A stretch of 64,000 nt of DNA from Terrabacter sp. Root85 (GTDB lineage: Bacteria; Actinomycetota; Actinomycetes; Actinomycetales; Dermatophilaceae): NCBI RefSeq assembly GCF_001429185.1, contig NZ_LMIW01000008.1:1132519-1196518 (forward strand), given 5' to 3'. A program made the position numbers and the translations under genes. This document shows, in pieces, positions 37,562-46,215 of the stretch. The stretch's first letter is position 1, and each line of letters begins with the position of its first letter. The notes under the pieces were generated by a model. The model had not been told where the DNA came from. It was given only the letters and a program-made list of their open reading frames with translations, and searched no databases.

Positions 37562-37969
37562 TCACCCTGCGGCCGCCGCCGCCCGCTCGGCCGCGTCGAC
37601 GTCTGCCCGCGTCGGCGCGAGCACGTGGGCGGCATACGGCTCCGGGTGACGGCGGAGGTAGACCTTGATGTACGGACACAGCGCGACGATGGATCGGCCC
37701 GACGCGAGCGTGGCGTCGAGGGCGTACGCGGCGAGGCGCCCGGCGAGGCCCTGGCCTTCGTACGCCGGACCGACCTCGGTGTGGAAGAAGACGACGCGTG
37801 CGGGCACCTCTGGTGTGGCACCGGGGACGACGGCGTAGCTCGCCACCCCGATGACACGGTCCCCGTCGCGCAGCTCGAAGCGCCCGCGGTCGGGGTTGTC
37901 GGAGACCTCGATGCCGTCGTGCGCGCCGTCGCCGGCGACGATCCGGCCCTCACCCGTCTGCTCGCTCAT
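37562..37969 (-). CDS. GNAT-like N-acetyltransferase (NATD1/YjdJ type)
   Basis: 135 residues. The short acetyl-CoA site is in FHTEVGPAYEGQGLAGRLAAYAL, and the family end motif is CPYIKVYLRRHPEPYAAHV, characteristic of the Acetyltransf_CG group. Substrate unknown. It precedes lhgO in the same direction and is divergent from the YrdC-type gene by 25 bases, so the promoters overlap. Confidence 0.88.
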   Translation of the reverse strand: MSEQTGEGRIVAGDGAHDGIEVSDNPDRGRFELRDGDRVIGVASYAVVPGATPEVPARVVFFHTEVGPAYEGQGLAGRLAAYALDATLASGRSIVALCPYIKVYLRRHPEPYAAHVLAPTRADVDAAERAAAAAG

Positions 37970-37994
37970 GGCCCCAGCATGGCAGGGTGGCCCC

Positions 37995-38615
37995 ATGGCG
38001 AAGTACTTCGACGTGCACCCGGTGGACCCCCAGCCACGGGCGATCGGACAGGCGGTCGACATCCTGCGGTCCGGTGGGCTCATCGCCTACCCCACCGACT
38101 CCTGCTTCGCGCTCGGCTGCTCCCTCGACAACCCGGAGGGCAAGGAGCGCATCCTGCGGATCCGGCACCTCGACGACAAGCACCACTTCACGCTCGTCTG
38201 CTCGGACTTCGCCCAGCTGGGCCAGTTCGTGCACCTCGACAACTCGGTGTTCCGTGCCATCAAGGCCGTGACCCCCGGCCCGTACACCTTCATCCTGCCC
38301 GCGACGAAGGAGGTGCCGCGACGCCTGCTGCACGCGAAGAAGAAGACCGTGGGTGTGCGCATCCCCGAGCACCCCGTCGTCCGCGAGCTGCTCAGGGAGA
38401 TGGGTGAGCCGATCCTCTCGAGCACGCTGCTCATGCCCGACGACGACGAGCCGATGACCGAGGGCTGGGAGATCAAGGACCGTCTCGACCACGTCATCGA
38501 CGCCGTCATCGACTCGGGGGAGTGCGGCCTGGAGCCGACGACCGTCGTCGACTACTCCGATGGCTTCCCCGTCGTGACCCGCGTCGGGGCCGGGGACCCG
38601 AGCCCGTTCGAGTGA
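37995..38615 (+). CDS. L-threonylcarbamoyladenylate synthase-like protein (Sua5/YciO/YrdC)
   Basis: 206 residues of the YrdC fold: GGLIAYPTDSCFALGCSLDN, KHHFTLVCSDFAQLGQF, PGPYTFILPATKEVPRRLLHAKKKTVGVRIPEHP. The sequence resembles YciO more than TsaC; YciO-type members lack a settled role, and TsaC-type ones make the carbamoyl donor for tRNA t6A. The second call should be kept open. Divergent from the GNAT gene. Confidence 0.85.
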   Translation: MAKYFDVHPVDPQPRAIGQAVDILRSGGLIAYPTDSCFALGCSLDNPEGKERILRIRHLDDKHHFTLVCSDFAQLGQFVHLDNSVFRAIKAVTPGPYTFILPATKEVPRRLLHAKKKTVGVRIPEHPVVRELLREMGEPILSSTLLMPDDDEPMTEGWEIKDRLDHVIDAVIDSGECGLEPTTVVDYSDGFPVVTRVGAGDPSPFE

Positions 38616-38678
38616 CCTGCCCGCGATGACGCCAGCGTGCCCCTGTCGCGCAGACGCCGGGTGCTGTTCAATCGGGCC

Positions 38679-40640
38679 ATGAGCGACGCTGCGCACGACG
38701 TCCGACCGACGACGGAGTCGGTGAACTCGCTGCTCGCGGGGCTCGACGACCACGACCGCGAGACCATCGAGCTGAGGCTCGAGCGCTGGTCCGACGACCT
38801 CGTCGCGGCACTCATGGTCCTCTACCCCGAGCACGACGTCTCGGCGCTCGCGCTGCGCCTCGTCGAGAGCGCCGTGGCCGGCTACCGGCAGCGGTCACCC
38901 GAGCTGCGACGCCTGGACCAGCGCCGGCTGCTGCGGCCCGACTGGCTCCAGCAGCCGGACATGTTCGGCTACGCGTGCTACACCGACCGGTTCGCCGGCG
39001 ACCTCGACGGCCTGCGGGGCCGAGTGGGCTACCTCCGCGACCTCGGTGTCAGCTACCTGCACCTCATGCCGCTGCTCCAGCCCCGAGAGGGAGACAACGA
39101 CGGCGGCTACGCCGTCCAGGACTACCGCACCGTCCGGCCTGATCTCGGAGATGTCGAGGACCTGCGCCGGCTCGCGAGCGACCTTCGGGGGCAAGGCATC
39201 TCGCTGGTGCTGGACCTCGTGCTCAACCACGTGGCGCGCGAGCACGAGTGGGCCCGGCGTGCCCGGGCGGGGGAGTCGCACTACCGGGACTACTTCCACG
39301 TCTACCCCGACCGCGTCATGCCGGACGCGTACGAGCGCACACTGCCCGAGGTGTTCCCGGACTTCGCCCCCGGCAACTTCACGTGGGACGAGAAGCTTCG
39401 CGGCTGGGCGTGGACGACCTTCAACGAGTGGCAGTGGGACGTCAACTGGGCCAACCCCGACGTCCTCGTCGAGTACGCCGACATCGTCCTGTACCTGGCC
39501 AACCTCGGCGTCGAGGTGCTCCGGCTCGACGCCATCGCCTTCACGTGGAAGCGGCTCGGCACGAGCTGCCAGAACCAGCCGGAGGTCCACGCCGTCACGC
39601 AGGCGCTGCGTGCGGTGGCGCGCATCGGGTGCCCGGCGCTCGCGTTCAAGGCCGAGGCGATCGTCGGACCGCGTGACCTCGTGCAGTACCTCGGGCAGGG
39701 CGAGCACGCCGGCCGGGTCAGTGATCTCGCCTACCACAACAGCCTCATGGTGCAGGTCTGGTCGATGCTCGCGACGGGCAGCACCGGACTCACCAAGCAG
39801 GCCCTCTCGGCGCTCCCGACGACCCCACCGAGCGGCACGTGGATCTGCTACGTCCGGTGCCACGACGACATCGGGTGGGCCATCGACGACGGGGACGCGG
39901 CGTCAGCGGGTCTCGACGGCTATGCGCACCGCCGGTTCCTGTCCAACTGGTACTCGGGCGACCACCCCGGGTCCTGGGCGCACGGTCTGGTCTTCCAGCA
40001 CAACGCTGCGACCGGCGACAAGCGGATCAGCGGCACGGCGGCATCGCTGACGGGGCTGGCCGACGCGGAGGCACGCGACGACGGGGACGGGATCGGTCAG
40101 GGACTGGCCCGCCTCTTCCTGGCCCACGCGGTCGTCGCCGGCTGGGGAGGTGTCCCCGTCGTGTGGAGCGGCGACGAGCTCGGCCTGCCGAACGACCCCG
40201 ACTGGGCGCGCGAGCCCGGTCACGAGGACGACAACCGGTGGGCGCACCGGGAGCGGCTGGACTGGGCCGTCGCAGCGCGGCGCGGCGACCTCGACACCGT
40301 CTCCGGGAAGGTCTTCCAGGGCCTGCGCCATCTGGCGGGCGTGCGCGCGGGGCTGCCGCAGCTGCACGCCTCCGCGCAGACGAGGGTGATCCTCGAGACC
40401 GACGACGGGGTGCTGGCGGTCGTCCGCACGCACCCGAACGGCTCGATGGTCTGCGTCTACAACGTCACGACGTCGTGGCAGACGGTCGAGGTCCGCCACT
40501 TCGCCGACGTCGGCATCGCGCACCCCTTCGACGCGCTCGGCGGCTACCCGGTCTTCGGTGGGGCGGACGGGCTGGCGTCCTTGAGCCCGTATGCCGCGTG
40601 GTGGATCGTCGAGGCCCCCGTGGACGTCGTGCACACCTGA
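38679..40640 (+). CDS. Amylosucrase (GH13 family)
   Basis: 653 residues, close to amylosucrase length. It builds alpha-1,4-glucan from sucrose or hydrolyses sucrose. An N-terminal helical region (1-95) precedes the (beta/alpha)8 barrel with FGYACYTDRFAGDLDGL, LDLVLNHVAREHEWA, the nucleophile in VLRLDAIAF (Asp about 282), the acid in AFKAEAIVG (Glu about 325) and YVRCHDDIGWAI (Asp about 394). A short C-terminal beta domain ends the protein. Start MSDAAHD at 38679; a ribosome site is not obvious. It stands alone between the YrdC gene and the fic gene. Confidence 0.93.
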   Translation: MSDAAHDVRPTTESVNSLLAGLDDHDRETIELRLERWSDDLVAALMVLYPEHDVSALALRLVESAVAGYRQRSPELRRLDQRRLLRPDWLQQPDMFGYACYTDRFAGDLDGLRGRVGYLRDLGVSYLHLMPLLQPREGDNDGGYAVQDYRTVRPDLGDVEDLRRLASDLRGQGISLVLDLVLNHVAREHEWARRARAGESHYRDYFHVYPDRVMPDAYERTLPEVFPDFAPGNFTWDEKLRGWAWTTFNEWQWDVNWANPDVLVEYADIVLYLANLGVEVLRLDAIAFTWKRLGTSCQNQPEVHAVTQALRAVARIGCPALAFKAEAIVGPRDLVQYLGQGEHAGRVSDLAYHNSLMVQVWSMLATGSTGLTKQALSALPTTPPSGTWICYVRCHDDIGWAIDDGDAASAGLDGYAHRRFLSNWYSGDHPGSWAHGLVFQHNAATGDKRISGTAASLTGLADAEARDDGDGIGQGLARLFLAHAVVAGWGGVPVVWSGDELGLPNDPDWAREPGHEDDNRWAHRERLDWAVAARRGDLDTVSGKVFQGLRHLAGVRAGLPQLHASAQTRVILETDDGVLAVVRTHPNGSMVCVYNVTTSWQTVEVRHFADVGIAHPFDALGGYPVFGGADGLASLSPYAAWWIVEAPVDVVHT

Positions 40641-40657
40641 CGACCGAGCGCTCTTGA

Positions 40658-40680
40658 TAAAGGTTGTGCGTTAACCTTTA
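40658..40680. promoter_or_regulatory. Inverted repeat TAAAGGTT-N7-AACCTTTA upstream of fic
   Basis: Perfect eight-base arms separated by GTGCGTT, overlapping a TTGATA -35-like box (40655-40660), and followed directly by the AAGGAGG ribosome site of fic. As the Fic protein ends in a winged helix, autoregulation is the simple reading. Confidence 0.65.
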
Positions 40681-40699
40681 CCAAGGAGGTGTCATCGAC

Positions 40700-41896
40700 A
40701 TGGACACGACGTGGCCCGCGCTCGGCTCGACGACGGTCCGTTGGCAGCCCGTCGAGGGCCTGCTCGACCTCTCGCGACGCGCCCAGCGGTCCACACCGGC
40801 CACGTTCGAGGCGGCCGTCGTGCCCCCGATCGCCGGGGCCGGGCTCGTGCTGCCCGGAGACCTCGCCGCCGACCTCGACGAGGCCACCCGGCTGCTCGCC
40901 ACCTTCGACGCCGGGGGAGCGGGGGAGATCGCCCCGTTCGCCTCGGTGCTGCTGCGGTCCGAGAGCGCGGCCAGCTCGCAGATCGAGAACCTCACCTCGT
41001 CCGCACGGGCCCTCGCCGAGGCCGAGATCGGCGAGGGCAACCGTGCCAACGCCGCCGTCATCCTCGGCAACGTCCGCACCATGCAGGCCGCGCTCGACCT
41101 CGCCGGGCGACTCGACGAGGAGGCTGTGCTCGCGATGCACCGGGCTCTCATGGCGCAGCAGTCGCTGCACCCGGCCGGCCGCTGGCGTGAGCAGCAGGTC
41201 TGGGTGGGTGGGTCTCCCCTCCACCCGGGGGAGGCGCAGTACGTACCGCCCGTGGCCTCCGACGTGCCGGCCCTGATGGCCGACCTCGTGACCTTCATGG
41301 ACCGTGACGACCTGCCGCCGCTCGCGCACGCCGCCCTCGCGCACGCCCAGTTCGAGACGATCCACCCGTTCACCGACGGCAACGGCCGCACGGGTCGGGC
41401 GCTGCTCCACTCGGTCCTGCTCCACACGGGGGCGATCCGACGGGTCACCGTCCCGATCTCGGCCGGCCTCCTCGCCATCCGCGACGACTACTTCGACGCA
41501 CTCACGGCCTACCGTGGGGGAGAGGTGGAGCCCATCCTGCGATGCGTGGCCGAGGCCGCGCGCAACGGCACCCACATCGGCGAGGGACTCGTCGTGACAC
41601 TCCGACAGGTGCGCGCCGACTGGGCGTCGAAGGTCACGGCGAGAGCCGGCTCCGCGGCCTGGTCGATGCTCGACCTGCTGCTGCGCCAGCCCGTCGTCAC
41701 GGCGCGGGTCGTCGTGCGCGAGCTCGGGGTCTCGGCCCCCACGGCACAGGCCGCCCTGCAGCGGCTCGTCGACGACGGCATCCTGCTCGAGTCGACCGGG
41801 CACCGACGCAACCGTGTCTACCGCGCCCCGACGGTGCTCCGCGCGCTTGATGCGTACGCCGCGGGTCTAGGTGTACTGACCCGACAGGTTGGTTAA
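40700..41896 (+). CDS. Fic-family protein with C-terminal winged helix; C-terminus replaced by IS insertion
   Basis: 398 residues as it stands. An N-terminal helical domain has an inhibitory-type SESAASSQIENLTSSA segment (S-x-x-S-S-x-I-E/N). The Fic core has the AMPylation motif HPFTDGNGRTGR (His about 222). A C-terminal winged helix (ARVVVRELGVSAPTAQAALQRLVDDGIL) suggests DNA binding. The IS481 element at 41872 cuts the last codons. Removing it and one TCTAGG copy restores GLGRRMR and a TGA at 42995-42997; now the reading ends GLGVLTRQVG within the IS terminus. Activity is probably little affected. Confidence 0.92.
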   Translation: MDTTWPALGSTTVRWQPVEGLLDLSRRAQRSTPATFEAAVVPPIAGAGLVLPGDLAADLDEATRLLATFDAGGAGEIAPFASVLLRSESAASSQIENLTSSARALAEAEIGEGNRANAAVILGNVRTMQAALDLAGRLDEEAVLAMHRALMAQQSLHPAGRWREQQVWVGGSPLHPGEAQYVPPVASDVPALMADLVTFMDRDDLPPLAHAALAHAQFETIHPFTDGNGRTGRALLHSVLLHTGAIRRVTVPISAGLLAIRDDYFDALTAYRGGEVEPILRCVAEAARNGTHIGEGLVVTLRQVRADWASKVTARAGSAAWSMLDLLLRQPVVTARVVVRELGVSAPTAQAALQRLVDDGILLESTGHRRNRVYRAPTVLRALDAYAAGLGVLTRQVG

Positions 41897-42895
41897 GCGG
41901 GTGATGGGTGGCTTGTTCCCGCAGGCGGTGTGGGGTCGGTGGTGGTTGTACTCGTGGAGCCATGCTGGCAGGGCCGCCCGTCGCTCGTCCTCTGAGGTGT
42001 AGCAGTGGGCGTATCCCCAGCCGTCGGCGAGGGTGCGGTGGAAGCGTTCGATCTTGCCGTTGGTCTGGGGCCGGTAGGGCCGGGTGCGTGAATGCTTGAT
42101 GGCCAGTTCGGCGCAGGTGTCGCGCCACAGGTGGGAGCGGTAGGCGGAGCCGTTGTCGGACAGCACCCGCTCGGTCCTGATCCCGCGGAGGGCGAACCAG
42201 TTCACCGCGCGGCGTAGGACCGCGACAGCGGTGGTGGCGGTCTCGTCGTCGTGGACCTCGGCGTAGGCCACTCGGGAGTGGTCGTCGATGACGGTGTGCA
42301 CGAATGCGTGGCCCATTTTCGGGTTGCGGTGGTCGTTCCTGGGTTTGCCCGGCGTTGCGGCGCGGTTGCGCTTTCCCTGGGTGCGCCCGACGTAACGCCA
42401 GCCGCCGCCGTCGGGGATGTTGCCCAGCTTCTTGACGTCCACGTGCAGCATCGCCCCCGGGTGCTCGTGCTCGTAGCGGCGCACCGGCTCACCGGTGGCC
42501 CGGTCGACATGCGAGAGCCGGTTCAGGCGGCAACGGGTCAACACGCGGTGTGCCGTCGAGGGCGCGACGCCGGTCAGGGCGGCGAGCTGGACCGGGCCCA
42601 GGCGTTTACGCAGCCGCAACGCCACGATCCGCTTGGTCGTCGCCGGGAGGGTCTTGGCCGGCATCGACCGGGGTCGGCTGGACCGGTCGGTCATCGTCTC
42701 CCCGGCGGCGTACCGCTCGGCCCAGCGTTTGACCGTGGGCCACGAGCACTGGAACCGGGCCGCAACCTCCGCGATCGGCACGTGCTGGTCGACGACGAGC
42801 TGGGCCACCCGGAGCCGGGCGCGTGGGGTGAGGGCAGCGTTAGCGTGGGACACGAGGGCCTCCTGTTTGGCGAAGTGAACCTTGAGCAGTTCCAC
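41867..42895 (-). CDS. IS481-family transposase
   Basis: 342 residues, intact. An N-terminal helix-turn-helix (RLRVAQLVVDQHVPIAEVAARFQCSWPTVKRW, shown by PIAEVAARFQCS) is followed by the DDE integrase core: Asp in LHVDVKKLG, Asp in RVLSDNGSAYR and Glu in QTNGKIERFHRTL. It ends LSGQYT. The TAG stop lies in the duplicated target TCTAGG (41867-41869 on the plus strand), so the element itself has no stop codon and borrows it from its target. Transcribed opposite to fic. Confidence 0.95.
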   Translation of the reverse strand: MELLKVHFAKQEALVSHANAALTPRARLRVAQLVVDQHVPIAEVAARFQCSWPTVKRWAERYAAGETMTDRSSRPRSMPAKTLPATTKRIVALRLRKRLGPVQLAALTGVAPSTAHRVLTRCRLNRLSHVDRATGEPVRRYEHEHPGAMLHVDVKKLGNIPDGGGWRYVGRTQGKRNRAATPGKPRNDHRNPKMGHAFVHTVIDDHSRVAYAEVHDDETATTAVAVLRRAVNWFALRGIRTERVLSDNGSAYRSHLWRDTCAELAIKHSRTRPYRPQTNGKIERFHRTLADGWGYAHCYTSEDERRAALPAWLHEYNHHRPHTACGNKPPITRLTNLSGQYT

Positions 42896-42975
42896 TCCAC
42901 CGCGGGAGGCCCTCCCACGTCAGCAGCTCAGAGCGATGAGTCGCATTCCCTCAACCAACGTGCCCGGTCAGTACA
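41872..42975 (-). mobile_element. Intact IS481-family insertion sequence, 1,104 bp
   Basis: Termini are 21-bp inverted repeats (41872-41892 and 42955-42975) matching at 18 positions, both starting TGTACTGACC. They are flanked by the six-base direct repeat TCTAGG (41866-41871 and 42976-42981), the NCTAGN type of target duplication known for this family. Matching flanks and an unbroken transposase indicate a recent insertion. Confidence 0.95.
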
Positions 42976-43022
42976 TCTAGGCCGCCGCATGCGTTGATGA
43001 ATTCCGTTGCAGCACAATGCAA

Positions 43023-43050
43023 TTCGCCCATAATCGACATTATGCAAACC
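43023..43050 (+). other. dif-like XerC/XerD recombination site (site A)
   Basis: A 28-base site read on the plus strand. TTCGCCCATAAT matches the XerC half of the actinobacterial dif consensus that I recall (TTSRCCGATAAT, with one difference). The spacer and ACATTATG fit the rest, while the last bases (CAAACC instead of TCAAGT) deviate. By eye about 23 of 28 positions agree. It shares 20 of 21 core bases with site B at 46015 but in the opposite direction. Confidence 0.55.
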
Positions 43051-43059
43051 AGTCGTGAG

Positions 43060-43098
43060 GTGCGTCCCGGCGTCGAGCAGGTCGACGCCGGGACGCAC
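43060..43098. terminator. Perfect 17-bp hairpin
   Basis: GTGCGTCCCGGCGTCGA pairs with TCGACGCCGGGACGCAC around GCAGG. It lies just past the ChW fragment's stop (minus strand) and after the original end of fic, so it probably terminates both. Confidence 0.8.
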
Positions 43099-43103
43099 TC
43101 GGC

Positions 43104-43310
43104 TCAGAAGGCCTTCGGGACGAGCGGGATCTTGACCGCCTCGACGCGCTTGACCTGTCCCACCGTGCCCGCGGTGGCCCCGTCCCTGACCGACAGCTGC
43201 CAGCCGACGTCCTGCACGTTCGCGCGGTACTCGACGTGACCGGCGAAGGGCAGGCGAGCCGTGGACATCCGCAGGGCCTCGAGAGGCAGGGTCAGCTGGG
43301 GGATGGTGGC
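43104..43310 (-). pseudogene. C-terminal fragment of a ChW-repeat surface protein
   Basis: The minus strand encodes VEYRANVQDVGWQLSV, RDGATAGTVGQVKRVEAVKIPLV, which matches one 'clostridial hydrophobic W' (ChW) repeat, and ends properly KAF-stop at 43104. It is preceded by LEALRMSTARLPFAG, the end of another repeat. The upstream part overlaps the 3' end of the DUF2332 gene in a different frame, and no signal peptide or further repeats exist. It is therefore the last 60 or so codons of a longer gene, the rest being lost. ATG 43268 could still give a 54-residue product. Confidence 0.65.
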
Positions 43311-44461
43311 AGCGAGGCGTCGATCCACGCACCATGCGGGTGACAGGTCCCGAGGACCGTGGGAGGGAGCGCGTGTCCGTGGCGCCAGCGCTGCAGGCCG
43401 AGCACGGTGTTCCCTTCCACGGGAAACTCGGGCCCGTCGAGGCCCGGGACGCACCCGCCCGGCTCGGCGGTGAGCCACGACAGGTGGGAGACGGTCCCGG
43501 CCAGCTCGTCGAGGACCGCGGCCAGGTCGCGACGACGCGGTGCGGGGAGGTAGGTCATCGCCCACGAGCTGAGGACCACGACGTGCGCGCCGTCGCCGGC
43601 GTCAGTGCGCGCGAGCGTCACCGCGTCGGTCAGTCGGTCGACCATGTCGCCACGGAGCACCGTGGGAGGGTCGGGGCGGAGCAGGTCGGCAGCCGCGCGG
43701 AAGCGCTCGATGCGGCCCGGGACCTCCGGCCAGAGGCACGCCTCGAGCCAGCGCACCTCGTCGACGGACGCGAGGTCGACGGGCTCGAGATCCACGCCGA
43801 CGCGGCCACGCACGGCGGGCAGCGCAGCCCCGGCCGCCGTGAGCAGCGCCCCGACGCCGGAACGGTCCTCACCCGAGCACCGGACCGCAGAGGCGCCGTC
43901 GCCCAGGAGTGCCGACCCGGTGGGCGAGGACAGCTCGACGGCGTACTGGTCGACGCCGAGCAGCAGGCCGGCGCTCGCACCGAGCTCGACGATGGCGAGC
44001 GGGACGTCGCCGGAGTCAACTGTCGCCGCAGCGAGCCCTACGGCGACGTAGACGGCTCGGTTCACCTCGTTGGTCTGGGTGCCGTGCGTCGCAATGAGCC
44101 GGGTCAGCTCGTCGACGTGGTCGAGGACCGTCCGCCGCACGTCGGGCCACGGATCGCCCGTCGCAACGCTCGCCGCCCTGGTGACACTCGGATACCACCG
44201 GGCCGCAGGCAGATCCGGGTTGCACAGGACGAGGTGGTGCATGGCGGCGAGCCAGAGAACGGGCCGAGCCTGCCCGGGCCTGGCCGCGAGCAGCAACGAC
44301 GCGGCCTCGTCGTCGTGGGCGACGTGTCGGCAGACGGTCGAGTAGAGCGGAAGAGCGGCATACTCCGTCGCGAACTCGGTGAAGCGCCGCTGGATCCTCG
44401 CCAGCCGAACGGGGTCCGGTGACGATCGCACCGGGTCAGGCACCGGTGGCACCGTCGACAC
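43292..44461 (-). CDS. DUF2332 domain-containing protein
   Basis: 389 residues. The family pattern includes [74 protein letters not shown] and a C-terminal HPHGAWID. The middle region resembles a methyltransferase-like fold, but no substrate is known. The start is uncertain: GTG 44461 lies 26 bases inside the end of the DUF664 gene, with GTG 44467 and 44443 as alternatives. It is the last gene of an rlmC-DUF664-DUF2332 run, and its 3' end meets the ChW fragment. Confidence 0.8.
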   Translation of the reverse strand: MSTVPPVPDPVRSSPDPVRLARIQRRFTEFATEYAALPLYSTVCRHVAHDDEAASLLLAARPGQARPVLWLAAMHHLVLCNPDLPAARWYPSVTRAASVATGDPWPDVRRTVLDHVDELTRLIATHGTQTNEVNRAVYVAVGLAAATVDSGDVPLAIVELGASAGLLLGVDQYAVELSSPTGSALLGDGASAVRCSGEDRSGVGALLTAAGAALPAVRGRVGVDLEPVDLASVDEVRWLEACLWPEVPGRIERFRAAADLLRPDPPTVLRGDMVDRLTDAVTLARTDAGDGAHVVVLSSWAMTYLPAPRRRDLAAVLDELAGTVSHLSWLTAEPGGCVPGLDGPEFPVEGNTVLGLQRWRHGHALPPTVLGTCHPHGAWIDASLPPSPS

Positions 44462-44735
44462 GCTCACGCACGAGGTCGGCGTGGCCGTTGTGCCGGGCGT
44501 ACTCACCCATGAGGTGGAGGTAGACGAAGCGCAGCGAGAAGGGGTCGCCCCCGGACTCGACGACGACCGACCGCTCGACCAGCTGCTCGCCCGTCAGGCC
44601 CGAGCACTTGGACAGCAGCGTCGAGCGGTGCCAGGCGAGCATCTCGGGCAACATCTGCGCCTCGGGCGCGACGAGGGAGCCACCCGGCCGCTCGACGTCC
44701 GGCGCCGTCCAGGGAGTCTCGGGTTCACCGGTCAC
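44436..44735 (-). CDS. DUF664/DinB-type protein with internal deletion
   Basis: 99 residues, whereas relatives have about 165. The N-terminal part ([30 protein letters not shown]) and the C-terminal part ([32 protein letters not shown], with key [12 protein letters not shown]) are typical, but about 65 residues between them are missing, in frame. The metal-binding His triad of DinB folds is thus incomplete and activity is doubtful. The GTG start overlaps the rlmC stop by four bases, so it is translated with rlmC. Confidence 0.75.
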   Translation of the reverse strand: MTGEPETPWTAPDVERPGGSLVAPEAQMLPEMLAWHRSTLLSKCSGLTGEQLVERSVVVESGGDPFSLRFVYLHLMGEYARHNGHADLVRERVDGATGA

Positions 44736-45934
44736 GTCGACACGCCTCCTGACGCGGAATCGACTGACTGAGAACGTGATTCACGCTCGAGCAGGACGAT
44801 GACCTCATGGTGCGACGTCTGGGGGAACATGTCGAAGAGACGCGCCTCGCGAGCCCGGTAGGACGGCATGCGAGCCAGGTCACGGGCCAGGCTGTCGACG
44901 TTGCAGCTCGAGTAGGTCACGTGCGTGGCGCCGGAGCCCTCGAGCCATCGGGTCAGGTCCGGGCCGATCCCGCGACGCGGCGGGTTGACGACGACCATCG
45001 TCCGGTCGGATCCCGGCAGGTCCCGGTCGAGCGCCTCGACGTCCGTGGCGTCGCCGGCACGGAACTCCAGCCGGCCGAGGTCAGGGTGTTCGGCGCGCAA
45101 CCGGGACGCACTGGTCTCGGCACTGCGCACGGCCTCGGCCGAGACCTCGACGCCGATGACGTGGGAAGCGCCTGCTCGCGCGCAGTGCAGCGCGAATCCG
45201 CCCACGCCGCAGTAGAGGTCGAGGACCGTGGTGGGGTCGACGGTGCGCGTCCAGGCCTGCGCCTGGTGGTAGAGGCCGGCGGCGACCGTGGTGTTGGTCT
45301 GGAAGAAGCTGTTGGGGCGCAGGTGGAGGACCACGTCGCCGACGGGCATCGCGAGGTCATCGCTCTCGGTCAGGACGATCTCGGTGTCACCTTCGAGGAC
45401 GGCCTTGTGCTCCGGCTGGAGGTTCACCGTGACGACCGACACCTCAGGCAGCCGGGTCCGGAGCGACGACAGACGAGACTCGAGCAGGGCCAGGTGACGG
45501 CGGGACCGCAGGACGAGCCGGAGCATGACGTCCCCGGTGGGGGAGAGGGTGAGGATGAGGTGCTTCAGCTCGCCGCGGCGGGCGGCCACGTCGTACGGCT
45601 CCAGGCCGATCTCGTCGACGGCGGACGCGAGCCGGGGGATGAGGCGCTGAAGCGGCGGCTCGTACAGACCGCAGCCACGCAGGTCGACGCCGTTCGCGTC
45701 GGCGTCGAGGATCCCGACGGTCACCGCGCCGGTGACGCCACCGACGACGAGCTTGGCCTTGTTGCGGAAGGCCGACTCGGCGCTGGGGAAGGGGTCGAGC
45801 CAGGCGACGTCCGGGGCCACGTCGGCGAGGGCGCGTCGGCAGCGCTCGTCCTTGTCGGCGAGCTGGACGGCATACGGCACACCCATGAGGGCACAGGAGC
45901 GGCAGCGGCCGGCGTCGAAGTAGTCGCACTGCAT
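44732..45934 (-). CDS. rlmC: 23S rRNA (uracil-5-)-methyltransferase, RlmC/RumB-type
   Basis: 400 residues. N-terminal cysteines [18 protein letters not shown] could hold the iron-sulfur cluster of this group. The methyltransferase core has [18 protein letters not shown] (SAM site), [11 protein letters not shown] and the catalytic Cys in [17 protein letters not shown]. It methylates carbon 5 of a uracil in 23S rRNA (U747 in Escherichia coli). ATG 45934 follows TAGCCT by eight bases and lacks a ribosome site, which suggests leaderless translation. First gene of the run with DUF664 and DUF2332. Confidence 0.92.
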   Translation of the reverse strand: MQCDYFDAGRCRSCALMGVPYAVQLADKDERCRRALADVAPDVAWLDPFPSAESAFRNKAKLVVGGVTGAVTVGILDADANGVDLRGCGLYEPPLQRLIPRLASAVDEIGLEPYDVAARRGELKHLILTLSPTGDVMLRLVLRSRRHLALLESRLSSLRTRLPEVSVVTVNLQPEHKAVLEGDTEIVLTESDDLAMPVGDVVLHLRPNSFFQTNTTVAAGLYHQAQAWTRTVDPTTVLDLYCGVGGFALHCARAGASHVIGVEVSAEAVRSAETSASRLRAEHPDLGRLEFRAGDATDVEALDRDLPGSDRTMVVVNPPRRGIGPDLTRWLEGSGATHVTYSSCNVDSLARDLARMPSYRAREARLFDMFPQTSHHEVIVLLERESRSQSVDSASGGVST

Positions 45935-46014
45935 CACGAGCAAGGCTACGGCGCAGCAGCATGGTCCAGGACCACGGGTGGAGCGCGGTCTCCGGGGAGG
46001 GCCTTCTCCAGCCA

Positions 46015-46042
46015 AAGTGACATAATGTCGATTATCGGCGTT
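46015..46042 (-). other. dif-like XerC/XerD recombination site (site B)
   Basis: Read on the minus strand the core is CGCCGATAATCGACATTATG followed by TCA, which matches CCGATAAT-N2-ACATTATGTCA, the central part of the actinobacterial dif consensus as I recall it (about 24 of 28 positions by eye; only the outer bases differ). This is the better of the two sites and a candidate for the chromosomal dif, where XerC and XerD resolve dimers. It lies between the divergent rlmC and helicase genes. Confidence 0.6.
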
Positions 46043-46139
46043 ATGGGAGAAGCAGCGAGAACGCTTCGCCTTGGACCGGCACACCAAAAAGGAAGGAGCG
46101 TCGCGCGCTTCCTTCCACTTCCAACGTATAGCGCACCCG

Positions 46140-46158
46140 GGGTCTTGCGGCAAGACCC
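46140..46158. promoter_or_regulatory. Rifampin-associated element (RAE)-like palindrome GGGTCTTGCGGCAAGACCC
   Basis: A 19-base inverted repeat 57 bases before the helicase start, differing only slightly from the RAE (GGGGCTTGCGGCAAGGCCC) reported upstream of rifampin-inducible genes in actinomycetes, including helR. The central CTTGCGGCAAG is identical. A TATAGC -10-like box lies at 46128. Confidence 0.8.
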
Positions 46159-46215
46159 CCGTCGTCACCGAGAATCACTGGCCGACACCAGAAACCTCGG
46201 GACGGAGCCCACTGC

